Numbered from the stretch's first letter, positions 1 to 5,756 are shown. The stretch is DNA of 5,756 nucleotides from Thermoplasmata archaeon (GCA_023145185.1 JAGLEG010000570.1:1-5756); one strand, 5' to 3'. Program-made: numbers and translations. Notes: generated by a model from the letters alone, not told the origin.

Positions 1-1
1 C

Positions 2-301
2 GCAGAATTTGATGAAAAGGATGCTGTTGACCTTGCAAAGGTTGAGTTAATGGACCACCAGAAATTCCTTATATCCGATCAGTTGAATAGGATCACTGAG
101 ATCCAGCACAATTTCGAGATCGAGGATATCGAGTTCGTCCACGCTCCTGTCTGGAGAATAGATTACATCTACAATGGAACAGATTATCAGATCCTCCTGG
201 ATGGATCCAAGGGTGAGGTCATCAGAGGCGATATACCCCCACACGATGAGTCCGTCGGGGGCTTTCTATCAGATCTAAAGAGGGCATTTTTCGGGAAGTG
301 A
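2..301 (+). CDS. C-terminal end of an unrecognised protein (5' end outside window)
   Basis: The frame is open from the first complete codon to a TGA at 299-301, giving 99 visible residues, so the gene starts left of the window. The internal Met at base 50 has no ribosome binding site before it and is not the likely start. The fragment begins with a charged helical stretch. A beta-rich segment follows, with APVWRIDYIYNG, then a Gly/Asp turn (LLDGSKGEVIRGDIPP) at about residues 47-79. This pattern of an aromatic strand, a short hairpin and a DG-x-x-GEV turn resembles PepSY-like or zinc-ribbon-linked small domains, but I cannot name a family. It ends in a short basic, aromatic tail (LKRAFFGK). 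It converges on the SPFH gene, with stop codons one base apart. Function unknown; confidence is that it is a real coding region. Confidence 0.5.
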   Translation, partial: AEFDEKDAVDLAKVELMDHQKFLISDQLNRITEIQHNFEIEDIEFVHAPVWRIDYIYNGTDYQILLDGSKGEVIRGDIPPHDESVGGFLSDLKRAFFGK

Positions 302-302
302 A

Positions 303-1472
303 CTAATCCAGTGATATTCCACAGCCCGAACAGAACTTTGTTCCTAATGTAAGCTCTTTGCCGCATTTAGAGCATTCAATGGTCTGTTTCTGTCCGCATT
401 TACCGCAGAACTTGGATCCAATGGGTATAGAAGCGGAGCATTTTATACAAACTACCTCATCAATGAGTTTATATCCACAGGCGTTGCAGAACTTGGCCCC
501 TTCAGCCACGTTGCCTCCACATTTGGGACACTTTTTTCCCTCCCGTTCCTTCTGTTGTGCGTTTCCCTCCCAGGGATTTTGATCTTGAGGATTCATGCCG
601 GCCTGTACTGCACCCGTCATACCCGTCCCCATTCCAAGCCCGGCTCCAAGTCCAACTCCCATACTTGCTAGATTCCCTCCAGCCCCCTCATTCTCCGCGG
701 CCTTAACCATTGCCTGTCCAGCCTGGTACTGCATGTAGTTTACACCAAGGGCCTGAAGCTCACCACGCTTATCAACTGCCTCCTGTATCTTCTCTGGAAG
801 GTTGAAATTTAGACCAGTTATCTTTGTTATCTCCACTCCATATCTACTCGTATCATCCTCTATCCTGGAAAGTACGATCTGTTCGATCTCTTCCAGATAT
901 GCCGCTACGTCGATTATCCCCATGTTCTTGTCTCTTTTCAGCTCTCCCAGTATGTCATTCAATGACATCACGATCTGGTCTCTGAACCAATCAATTATCT
1001 GGGCATTCGTGCCTAGATTCTCGGTGCCTATGAACTGGGTTATGAAAAGAAGAGGATCTGTGATCTTGTATGCATACTGGCCGAACACCCTCACCCTTAC
1101 CATCCCGAAATCCACATCCCTGAACGTAATTGGTTCCTTTGTTCCAAACTTCCCCCTCAACTCCCTTTTCTGAAGGTAATATATCTCACCGATCTGCCTT
1201 ATTCCTGTCAGTTTCTCGAATTTATCCGCAATTCCCCAAGTTGCAATGTTCTGGGTTGTAAGTGCGAACCTTCCTGGCCTATCGAAAACTTTCAGGGCCT
1301 TTCCATCCCTGAAGAATATCGCGTATTCATCCTCTCTTACCACTACATTGTCATTCCATACCATGTTCTTTGGTATCTTGTAGATAACATCCCCGCCTTT
1401 ATTCTCCCACTTGTAGGTGGATCCTCCCACCACGCTTGGATTATCACCTTTTAGCTTATCTATCAATCCCAT
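303..1472 (-). CDS. SPFH/stomatin-like protein with three C-terminal zinc ribbons (COG4260-like)
   Basis: The product is about 389 aa. An N-terminal region includes an IPKNMVWNDNVVVREDEYAIF segment, where the SPFH (band 7) fold begins. The fold runs to about residue 230 and includes VRVRVFGQYAYKITDP and YGVEITKITGLNFNLPE. A short helical segment and a Gly/Met-rich linker (about 261-292) follow. The C-terminus carries six CxxC pairs, which make three zinc ribbons: CPKC/CNAC, CIKC/CGKC and CSKC/CSGC. This architecture matches the stomatin/prohibitin-related family with a C-terminal Zn ribbon (COG4260; Bacillus YdjI is a relative, reported to help place a PspA-type protein at the membrane). No membrane segment is visible, so attachment is probably peripheral. 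The ATG at 1472 is chosen over the GTG at 1481 because GAGGTGAT lies four bases before the ATG and overlaps the GTG. It is the second gene of an operon, 13 bases after the upstream stop. A role in membrane stress is inference. Confidence 0.9.
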   Translation of the reverse strand: MGLIDKLKGDNPSVVGGSTYKWENKGGDVIYKIPKNMVWNDNVVVREDEYAIFFRDGKALKVFDRPGRFALTTQNIATWGIADKFEKLTGIRQIGEIYYLQKRELRGKFGTKEPITFRDVDFGMVRVRVFGQYAYKITDPLLFITQFIGTENLGTNAQIIDWFRDQIVMSLNDILGELKRDKNMGIIDVAAYLEEIEQIVLSRIEDDTSRYGVEITKITGLNFNLPEKIQEAVDKRGELQALGVNYMQYQAGQAMVKAAENEGAGGNLASMGVGLGAGLGMGTGMTGAVQAGMNPQDQNPWEGNAQQKEREGKKCPKCGGNVAEGAKFCNACGYKLIDEVVCIKCSASIPIGSKFCGKCGQKQTIECSKCGKELTLGTKFCSGCGISLD

Positions 1473-1476
1473 TCCA

Positions 1477-1484
1477 ATCACCTC
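1477..1484 (-). promoter_or_regulatory. Shine-Dalgarno site that fixes the SPFH start codon
   Basis: On the minus strand the sequence reads GAGGTGAT, a perfect complement to the archaeal 16S rRNA tail (AUCACCUC). Four bases separate it from the ATG at 1472. The alternative in-frame GTG at 1481 lies inside this site, so it cannot be the start served by it. Confidence 0.8.
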
Positions 1485-1485
1485 A

Positions 1486-2019
1486 TCATTTCTGTGCGAC
1501 CTCTGTTATCTTTCTGATCCGATCGTCGAATATATTCTCAAATGTTATTATGGATTCCTTCATACTGGCTATCTTATCCTTCCTATCCGGTGCTTCAGAC
1601 CTGCAAGACCCAACCAATCCATCCGACTCATTTTGTAATTTGTCGATCTCTTCGAATAGAGTTAGATCATATTCATAGAGTCTATTCAATTCGTCCTCTT
1701 CTATCCTGACGTCAGCTGATATCCATGGAGAATATCCCTGTTGTGCGTGTCTTACTTTTTCCGTCACCCTATGTGAGATATTGACCAATTCACCAATGAT
1801 ATTGAGCAAATCCATCTCCATAGACCTCGATAAATGGTTCCTGCTCTCTTTGATCTGTTTCTCCACTCCCTCCAATTCTGAGGATAGTTCCTGTCTCAAC
1901 AGGCTATCAGCTGACCTGAGATCTTCGCAGTTCCTGTATTTTTTGTAACCTGGAAGCGAAGATTGGATCTTCTTTATCCAACCCTGATCTGTTGTAATTA
2001 TTTTTCTTATATCTGGCAT
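1486..2019 (-). CDS. Small helical protein, partner of the SPFH protein
   Basis: The product is 177 aa, soluble, and rich in Glu, Leu, Arg and Ser, with no signal peptide or membrane segment. Residues 36-72 and 144-174 are predicted by eye to be long, charged helices that could form coiled coils. Two stretches stand out. One is LPGYKKYRNCEDLRSADSLL at 22-41. The other is the pair YSPWISADVRIEEDELNRLY and EYDLTLFEEIDKL at about 96-128. From memory, similar 'PGY-(x)n-R-x-AD-x-LLR' and 'EEExELxxLYEYD' patterns occur in small proteins encoded beside SPFH/zinc-ribbon genes in other prokaryotes; I could not check this. The start at 2019 is supported by GGAGG six bases upstream. The gene precedes the SPFH gene by 13 bases, so the two are probably co-transcribed and may form a complex. 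Function is otherwise unknown. Confidence 0.85.
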   Translation of the reverse strand: MPDIRKIITTDQGWIKKIQSSLPGYKKYRNCEDLRSADSLLRQELSSELEGVEKQIKESRNHLSRSMEMDLLNIIGELVNISHRVTEKVRHAQQGYSPWISADVRIEEDELNRLYEYDLTLFEEIDKLQNESDGLVGSCRSEAPDRKDKIASMKESIITFENIFDDRIRKITEVAQK

Positions 2020-2025
2020 GATGCC

Positions 2026-2030
2026 CCTCC
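2026..2030 (-). promoter_or_regulatory. Ribosome binding site of the 177-aa protein
   Basis: The minus strand reads GGAGG here, six bases before the ATG at 2019. This is a strong Shine-Dalgarno site and supports that start for the first gene of the operon. Confidence 0.75.
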
Positions 2031-2063
2031 TTCCAATGTTCTTGGGGATAATATCACGAACTA

Positions 2064-2073
2064 TCTATAATAT
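2064..2073 (-). promoter_or_regulatory. Candidate TATA box for the SPFH operon
   Basis: The minus strand reads ATATTATAGA, an AT-rich box about 45 bases before the ATG at 2019. A start about 25 bases downstream of the box would fall near 2040 and leave a short leader containing the GGAGG. It lies in the 134-base gap shared with the divergent tRNA-Val promoter. The assignment is by position and composition only. Confidence 0.4.
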
Positions 2074-2110
2074 GTTGCCCCTGTACAAAATCCTGGTGTT
2101 CTATCTCAGC

Positions 2111-2121
2111 AAGGTTTATAT
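2111..2121 (+). promoter_or_regulatory. TATA box and upstream purine element for tRNA-Val
   Basis: The sequence AAGGTTTATAT has the form of an archaeal BRE plus box A. The TTTATAT (2115-2121) is centred about 36 bases before the mature tRNA 5' end. Initiation 25 bases on would give a leader of roughly ten bases to be removed by RNase P. Confidence 0.6.
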
Positions 2122-2153
2122 CTCTATTATACTTCAGCAGTTTCCCAAGGTTT

Positions 2154-2268
<115 letters not shown>

Positions 2269-2299
2269 ACACGTAGTTAGCCATATCTCTGCATCGATG

Positions 2300-2341
2300 T
2301 TACTAAAGGAGTCTTTCAGTATCTCTCTTCACCTTTAGTAA
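2300..2341. repeat. 10-bp perfect inverted repeat
   Basis: TTACTAAAGG at 2300-2309 pairs exactly with CCTTTAGTAA at 2332-2341, with a 22-base loop. It ends three bases before the tRNA fragment at 2345. Confidence 0.8.
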
Positions 2342-2344
2342 GAT

Positions 2345-2359
2345 ATCCGGGCGGGCCCA
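2345..2359 (+). repeat. 15-bp copy of the tRNA-Val 3' end
   Basis: ATCCGGGCGGGCCCA is identical to tRNA bases 2213-2227, from the T stem through the discriminator A. The rest of the tRNA is absent upstream, so this is a fragment, not a gene. The T-rich flank found after the true tRNA is missing here. Confidence 0.85.
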
Positions 2360-2360
2360 C

Positions 2361-2401
2361 CATCCATTTCCGTCAATTTGATATAATTATTGAAATGGAT
2401 G
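2361..2401. repeat. 10-bp inverted repeat within a larger imperfect one (2350-2408)
   Basis: CATCCATTTC at 2361-2370 pairs with GAAATGGATG at 2392-2401 across a 21-base loop. After an asymmetric internal loop, GGCGGG (2350-2355), which belongs to the tRNA fragment, also pairs with CCCGCC (2403-2408). The whole structure therefore joins a direct tRNA piece to an inverted one. Confidence 0.75.
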
Positions 2402-2402
2402 C

Positions 2403-2424
2403 CCCGCCTTTAGGATTCGAACCT
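2403..2424 (-). repeat. Inverted tRNA T-arm-like fragment
   Basis: On the minus strand this reads GGTTCGAATCC followed by TAAAGGCGGG. The first 11 bases equal tRNA-Val 2206-2216, and GGCGGG resembles its acceptor end. TTCGAATCC is common to many tRNAs, so the source could be another tRNA. No cloverleaf can be completed around it. Confidence 0.5.
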
Positions 2425-2454
2425 TGGTCATGGGAATCCGAGGAATCCGTATCC

Positions 2455-2481
2455 AAGGATTATCATGTGCGCACAATCCTT
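2455..2481. repeat. 7-bp inverted repeat enclosing the palindrome GTGCGCAC
   Basis: AAGGATT (2455-2461) pairs with AATCCTT (2475-2481). The perfect palindrome GTGCGCAC lies between at 2467-2474, and AAAGGATT follows again at 2482. It is short and could be chance, but it lies 18 bases before the tRNA fragment at 2499. Confidence 0.5.
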
Positions 2482-2498
2482 AAAGGATTGATGCTGCA

Positions 2499-2513
2499 TC
2501 GAATCCGGGCGGG
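2499..2513 (+). repeat. Second 15-bp copy of the tRNA-Val 3' region
   Basis: TCGAATCCGGGCGGG is identical to tRNA bases 2209-2223 (T loop through the middle of the acceptor stem) and then diverges. It ends 36 bases before the stop codon of the transporter gene. Confidence 0.8.
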
Positions 2514-2548
2514 TCTATATGAGCATATCAATAATTGTCGTTTTCTAT

Positions 2549-4309
2549 TCATAGCCGAGTTTCCAGATCCCTGTAAGATACGGAGACCTCAAGTTGATAT
2601 GAATTTGAAGTATCCTCGATAGTTAGGAACTCACTACCAATAACCGCATGTAGATCTCCACATTCCATCAGGGTAATCTCAATTACTACTTCATAGATCA
2701 TGTTGGTGGGACGATATTCTAACTCTATTGTACCCGGATCACCATGAACATTTGTATACTCTTTCTGATCCACTGTACTGTTTTCCACTATGATCTTGGC
2801 CGAAAAAGAATCTCCACTGTTCTCATACCTTCTTAATAGTCTGATATCATCTTCATCTGACCAAACAAGTTTCAAAGCGATAGATTCAATACTCATATCT
2901 TGAGATGATATCAAGTGATTTGTAGATTGAAATTCATTCAAATCCCCACCGAAGATTTCGGTTTGGTTGTTAAATATCCAGTTTTCTCCATCTAATTCAT
3001 CTTCCCCGGTCAGAGATCCTCGATAGAACGGGTCCGGTCCGAGGGCAAAAGCGAAAATGATGATCACCGGAATGAGCAACATCGGAGCACTCGCAGGTAC
3101 CTTGGATCTTCTTTCCTTTTTATTGAATCGCCTGTCAAAATGTATGAAGGCAGACGCTGCCAACAACCCAATGCATGCGATGATCGCCCAGAAAAGTCTT
3201 CCCATTCCCATTTTTTCTGCTATCTGGTAATATAGAAATCCACCAGCTATGGGTGCTGTAATCCCAGCGATCGCCAATGGTATGAAGGAATATCCCATGT
3301 AAATAGAACGTTCTTCTTTGGGAGATATCTTCGATACATAGCTGAGAAAAGCTGGATATGAAACCATCTCACCAATTGATAGGACTATGATGCCAGCAAT
3401 GAACAAGACCGGATTCAGTGTTATACCTACCATGAAGATACCTGCGGATATTATTAAAACTCCAACTATCAGCAGCTTCAAGGAATCGATCTCATGATCT
3501 CTAATGAAATAGGCCCATACCTGGCCCAACAGGATAATTGTCCCTGGATTCAGGGCGGCGAGTATAGGAATAAACCAGACTGGAAGTATATCAAAATCGA
3601 TCATAAATAAAGGTGTGAACGGTTTACGGGTGTAGAGCATGAACCAGCAGCCGGAAAAGATGAGCAAAACAAGAAGAAATTTTCTATCCTTGAAAATAAC
3701 CTTGAGGTTCTTCACCGCATCCATCACAGGTATCGTTCTGTCGGGTTTTACAGGATTTCTGTATGAAAGGAGAATGATCATGAAACTTGAAAGAACGAAG
3801 AACCCCATAAGGAAGAATACGTTACCATAATTCTCGGGAGCGAACAGAAAAGTGATGCTCAAAGGTATGAAAAATGCTCCAAAATTGATTACCCAGTAAT
3901 AGACATTGAATGCATAATCCCGGTTTTTCTCATCTGAAGAATGTGAGATCGATGCAGCTATGAGAGCCTTTTCGAAACCCGATCCCAGGCCCATTATGAT
4001 CACAGCTATGAATATCAATATGAGGTTGTATCCGAAACCCAGAGTTATGTATCCAACAGCCAAGGTGATATAAGAGATTAGAAGGATCCTCTTGAATCCG
4101 TATTTGCTGGCGATGGCAGTGGAGATAAGCGGCAGGAAATTGATCAATCCCATTGATAAACCGGTGAGGATGCCGACCATCCAGCTCTCGATCCCGACAT
4201 TGTAAACGAGATGATAGGAGAAAACAGCCAGCATTCCGTAGTATGCTCCTCTTTCAAAAAGGTTGGAGGCATTTACCGCCCAGAATTCCCTTGGTAATTT
4301 CGTTTTCAT
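2549..4309 (-). CDS. POT/PTR2-like MFS transporter with an extracytoplasmic C-terminal tail
   Basis: The product is 586 aa. Residues 10-390 form a 12-helix MFS core. POT-family marks include LFERGAYYGM (17-26), the helix-4 motif GLGSGFEKAL (107-116), YYWVINFGAFF (137-147) and GEMVSYPAFLSYVSKISP (313-330). This family uses the proton gradient to import peptides or similar small solutes. The usual ExxER motif is altered: Asn16 stands where the first Glu is expected. SKYGFKR (68-74) matches the MFS loop 2-3. After a basic stretch (KKERRSK), a further membrane segment (409-424) leads to about 160 acidic, beta-rich residues with N-x-S/T sites, likely outside the cell. POT proteins are usually about 450-500 aa without such a tail. 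GGTGA about seven bases before the ATG supports the start. It is the only sizeable gene of the island, so acquisition by transfer is plausible; substrate unknown. Confidence 0.88.
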   Translation of the reverse strand: MKTKLPREFWAVNASNLFERGAYYGMLAVFSYHLVYNVGIESWMVGILTGLSMGLINFLPLISTAIASKYGFKRILLISYITLAVGYITLGFGYNLILIFIAVIIMGLGSGFEKALIAASISHSSDEKNRDYAFNVYYWVINFGAFFIPLSITFLFAPENYGNVFFLMGFFVLSSFMIILLSYRNPVKPDRTIPVMDAVKNLKVIFKDRKFLLVLLIFSGCWFMLYTRKPFTPLFMIDFDILPVWFIPILAALNPGTIILLGQVWAYFIRDHEIDSLKLLIVGVLIISAGIFMVGITLNPVLFIAGIIVLSIGEMVSYPAFLSYVSKISPKEERSIYMGYSFIPLAIAGITAPIAGGFLYYQIAEKMGMGRLFWAIIACIGLLAASAFIHFDRRFNKKERRSKVPASAPMLLIPVIIIFAFALGPDPFYRGSLTGEDELDGENWIFNNQTEIFGGDLNEFQSTNHLISSQDMSIESIALKLVWSDEDDIRLLRRYENSGDSFSAKIIVENSTVDQKEYTNVHGDPGTIELEYRPTNMIYEVVIEITLMECGDLHAVIGSEFLTIEDTSNSYQLEVSVSYRDLETRL

Positions 4310-4360
4310 CTTTTTTCACCAGTTTTAAAGAGGCTTGTTTTTCAGTGATATCATTGTATG

Positions 4361-4374
4361 TTGTATTATAATTA
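4361..4374 (-). promoter_or_regulatory. Candidate TATA box of the transporter gene
   Basis: The minus strand reads TTAATTATAATACA around here, about 55 bases before the ATG at 4309. A start roughly 25 bases downstream would leave a leader of about 30 bases with the GGTGA site. The region is AT-rich, so the assignment is weak. Confidence 0.35.
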
Positions 4375-4491
4375 ATCCTTCATTGTTAATCAAAGAATAA
4401 ATGCTTGAATTCCATTTCGATCAATTACTTTATCCTCTATGGATTAGAATTCACCAAACTCTTTTCTAATTTGAATGAAAATTATCATCAA

Positions 4492-4505
4492 TGGGCCAGC
4501 CCGGA
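4492..4505 (-). repeat. Inverted near-copy of the tRNA-Val 3' end
   Basis: TGGGCCAGCCCGGA matches the reverse complement of tRNA bases 2214-2227 at 13 of 14 positions (A for C at 4498). It is upstream of and opposite in direction to the attachment copy at 4605. Confidence 0.65.
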
Positions 4506-4507
4506 CC

Positions 4508-4547
4508 GTGAAAATCACCATTTATACTTTAATGAGCTGATTTTCAC
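4508..4547. repeat. 10-bp perfect inverted repeat around a TATA-like sequence
   Basis: GTGAAAATCA (4508-4517) pairs exactly with TGATTTTCAC (4538-4547) across a 20-base loop containing TTTATACTTT (4521-4530). It could be an operator flanking a plus-strand TATA box, or another member of the hairpin series in this island. Confidence 0.8.
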
Positions 4548-4604
4548 AAGGTCTGACACCCTAAATGTCATCGTTTAATGTTGTCAGTTTTACCATGTAA
4601 TACA

Positions 4605-4629
4605 GGGCGGGCCCATTTTCTTTTTTAAT
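4605..4629. repeat. Attachment-site copy 2 (right end of island)
   Basis: These 25 bases are identical to 2217-2241 but lack the rest of the tRNA upstream. They mark the right boundary of the inserted segment, 56 bases from the nifJ stop codon. Confidence 0.85.
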
Positions 4630-4639
4630 AAATTATATT

Positions 4640-4665
4640 AAAAAAGGGGACCAAAAGGGCCCCCT
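4640..4665 (-). terminator. Hairpin plus T-run terminator of nifJ
   Basis: On the minus strand, 20 bases after the nifJ stop, AGGGGGCCC pairs with GGTCCCCT around a short T-rich loop with one mismatch. A run of six T follows at once. This has the form of an intrinsic terminator. Confidence 0.7.
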
Positions 4666-4685
4666 ATCAAAATAACCAATGTATT

Positions 4686-5756
4686 TCACTGTTGTGAGAT
4701 CCTTTTGTATGTCTGGAATTTTTCCTTTCTGTTTTCTGCAAGAGAATTATGAAGTTTCTCTGCTTCCTCGGGGAAAGATAATGTCAGTGTATGATATCTC
4801 ACCTCTCCCATCAGAAATTCCTTCAGATCCCCTGTTGGCTCTTTAGAATCCAGCTGGAACGGGTTCTTCCCCTGTTCCTTCAGCCTTGGGTCATATCTGT
4901 ACAAGAACCAGTATCCTGACTCAACCGCCCTCTTCTCCTCTTCCTGGGTCTTTCCCATACCCCTCTTCAGACCGTGGTTTATGCATGGAGAATATGCAAT
5001 TATCAACGATGGACCTGGATAGTTTTCAGCCTCTTTAACGGCCTTAAGATACTGGGCCTTGTTTGCACCCATTGCAACGGACGCTACGTATACATTGCCG
5101 TAGTTCATCGCCATCATTCCAAGGTCCTTCTTTGCGGTCTTCTTACCTGAAGCTGCGAACTTTGCAACAGAACCAATAGGGGTAGCCTTTGATGACTGTC
5201 CTCCCGTATTCGAGTAAACTTCTGTGTCCATTACAAGGATATTGACATCGTGGCCCATAGCCATAACGTGATCCAATCCTCCGTAACCGATATCGTATGC
5301 CCATCCATCTCCGCCGAATATCCACACAGACGGTTTGGTCAATAGATCCCTTGACTCCCAGATCTCATCAAGTATGCCACTTCTATTCATACCCTCCAGT
5401 TTCCCCTGGATCTTCATAGAAGAAGCCTTTGATCCATCTCCCATATTTAAGTTCTCAAGCCATTCATTGAACAACACCTTGAGATCTTCATCCAGATCTC
5501 CCTCAAGAGCTTTATTCACCTTATCCACGAGTCCGAGCCTTCTCTGGGTCATTGCCAGGTTCATTCCGAATCCGTATTCTGCATTATCCTCGAACAGGGA
5601 GTTCGCCCAGGATGGTCCGTGCCCATTCACGTCAGTTGTCCATGGAACGGCCGGAGCTGATCCACCATATATTGATGAACATCCAGTCGCGTTTGCGATC
5701 ATCATCCTGTTTCCGTAAAGCTGGGTGATCAATTTTATGTATGGAGTTTCGCCACA
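4686..5756 (-). CDS. nifJ: Pyruvate:ferredoxin oxidoreductase, single-chain type, C-terminal part (5' end outside window)
   Basis: The frame is open to the window edge and gives 356 visible residues starting CGETPYIKLITQ. This is the interior of a roughly 1,170-aa protein, so the TTG at 5732 is not a start. The enzyme splits pyruvate with CoA to acetyl-CoA and CO2 and passes electrons to ferredoxin or flavodoxin in the cytoplasm. Visible marks belong to the thiamine-diphosphate domain VI. They are Cys1 of the CGETPY motif and the Cys of AYSPCINHG (residue 258), both ligands of the proximal 4Fe-4S cluster in known structures. Also seen are ATGCSSIYGG (23-32) and the ThDP motif from GDGWAYDIGYGG (149-160) to SNTGG (182-186). 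No residue appears missing. Archaea more often use the four-subunit enzyme, so the fused form hints at ancient acquisition from bacteria. It ends in a TGA 20 bases before a terminator. Confidence 0.97.
   Translation of the reverse strand, partial: CGETPYIKLITQLYGNRMMIANATGCSSIYGGSAPAVPWTTDVNGHGPSWANSLFEDNAEYGFGMNLAMTQRRLGLVDKVNKALEGDLDEDLKVLFNEWLENLNMGDGSKASSMKIQGKLEGMNRSGILDEIWESRDLLTKPSVWIFGGDGWAYDIGYGGLDHVMAMGHDVNILVMDTEVYSNTGGQSSKATPIGSVAKFAASGKKTAKKDLGMMAMNYGNVYVASVAMGANKAQYLKAVKEAENYPGPSLIIAYSPCINHGLKRGMGKTQEEEKRAVESGYWFLYRYDPRLKEQGKNPFQLDSKEPTGDLKEFLMGEVRYHTLTLSFPEEAEKLHNSLAENRKEKFQTYKRISQQ

Larger units (their letters stand above)
4310..4685. other. Intergenic stretch between transporter and nifJ holding the right island end
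   Basis: No credible gene is visible. From left to right it holds the transporter promoter region, an imperfect inverted repeat (TCCAT 4411-4415 with ATGGA 4439-4443, plus outer GAATT/AATTC), and an inverted tRNA piece (4492-4505). A 10-bp inverted repeat around a TATA-like box (4508-4547), the right attachment copy (4605-4629) and the nifJ terminator (4640-4665) follow. An 11-codon frame at 4565-4600 has no ribosome binding site. Confidence 0.7.

Noticed and set aside
802..1173. 123-codon plus-strand frame within the SPFH gene
   Set aside because: It is antisense to a gene with clear domain motifs and reads as a low-complexity shadow.
1473..1481. GTG at 1481 as the start of the SPFH gene
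   Set aside because: It lies inside the GAGGTGAT ribosome binding site; the ATG at 1472 has proper spacing.
2401..2490. A second complete tRNA gene on the minus strand
   Set aside because: Only a T-arm-like and acceptor-like end is present; the T stem pairs poorly, and no matching 5' acceptor or anticodon arm is found.
2395..2622. 75-codon plus-strand frame in the tRNA-fragment region
   Set aside because: It is built from tRNA pieces, overlaps the end of the transporter gene, and has no ribosome binding site.
4565..4600. Small 11-codon gene before the right attachment copy
   Set aside because: It has no ribosome binding site, and a frame of this length is expected by chance.
5335..5718. 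127-codon plus-strand frame within nifJ
   Set aside because: It is antisense to highly conserved NifJ sequence and rich in Ser and Pro, as antisense shadows often are.
5730..5732. TTG at 5732 as the start of the oxidoreductase gene
   Set aside because: The same frame continues upstream with the conserved CGETPYIK, so the gene simply runs off the window.

Overview
This window most likely comes from an archaeon, possibly a euryarchaeote of the Thermoplasmata type; the phylum is an inference. The tRNA-Val has a CAC anticodon and no encoded CCA. A TATA box of archaeal type (TTTATAT preceded by AAGG) lies about 36 bases before the tRNA. One start is set by a Shine-Dalgarno sequence (GAGGTGAT) matching the archaeal 16S rRNA tail. 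The pyruvate:ferredoxin oxidoreductase is the single-chain NifJ form, which is more usual in bacteria.

Layout, left to right. (1) Bases 2-301 (+) are the C-terminal end of an unrecognised protein cut by the window edge. (2) Bases 303-2019 (-) are a two-gene operon: a small helical protein (177 aa) followed by an SPFH/stomatin-like protein with three C-terminal zinc ribbons. Its last stop codon lies one base from the stop of the first gene. (3) Bases 2154-2227 (+) are an intact tRNA-Val(CAC) gene. (4) Bases 2217-4629 look like a small island inserted at the 3' end of that tRNA gene. It is bounded by a perfect 25-bp direct repeat (2217-2241 and 4605-4629) made of the last 11 bases of the tRNA plus 14 bases of T-rich flank. 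Its one sizeable gene, on the minus strand, encodes a POT/MFS-type transporter with an added membrane segment and extracytoplasmic tail. (5) Bases 4640-5756 (-) hold the C-terminal domain of NifJ and its terminator; the gene runs off the right edge.

The most unusual part is the non-coding DNA of the island. Further pieces of the tRNA-Val 3' end lie at 2345-2359 and 2499-2513 (direct) and 4492-4505 (inverted, one mismatch). A tRNA T-arm-like piece lies inverted at 2403-2424. Among them are at least four perfect inverted repeats with 10-12 bp arms and loops of 20-24 bases. The arms differ in sequence but share geometry. This suggests repeated site-specific integration at one tRNA gene, leaving a cassette-like array. 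No integrase is present, so the element would have to be moved in trans or be a remnant. Removing 2217-4604 would restore a simple convergent pair, tRNA-Val then nifJ, which is the predicted ancestral arrangement.

Functionally, the SPFH operon is probably a membrane or envelope-stress module, the island supplies a transporter for peptides or other small solutes, and nifJ links pyruvate and acetyl-CoA to ferredoxin in central anaerobic metabolism. Nothing in the sequence ties these three jobs together.
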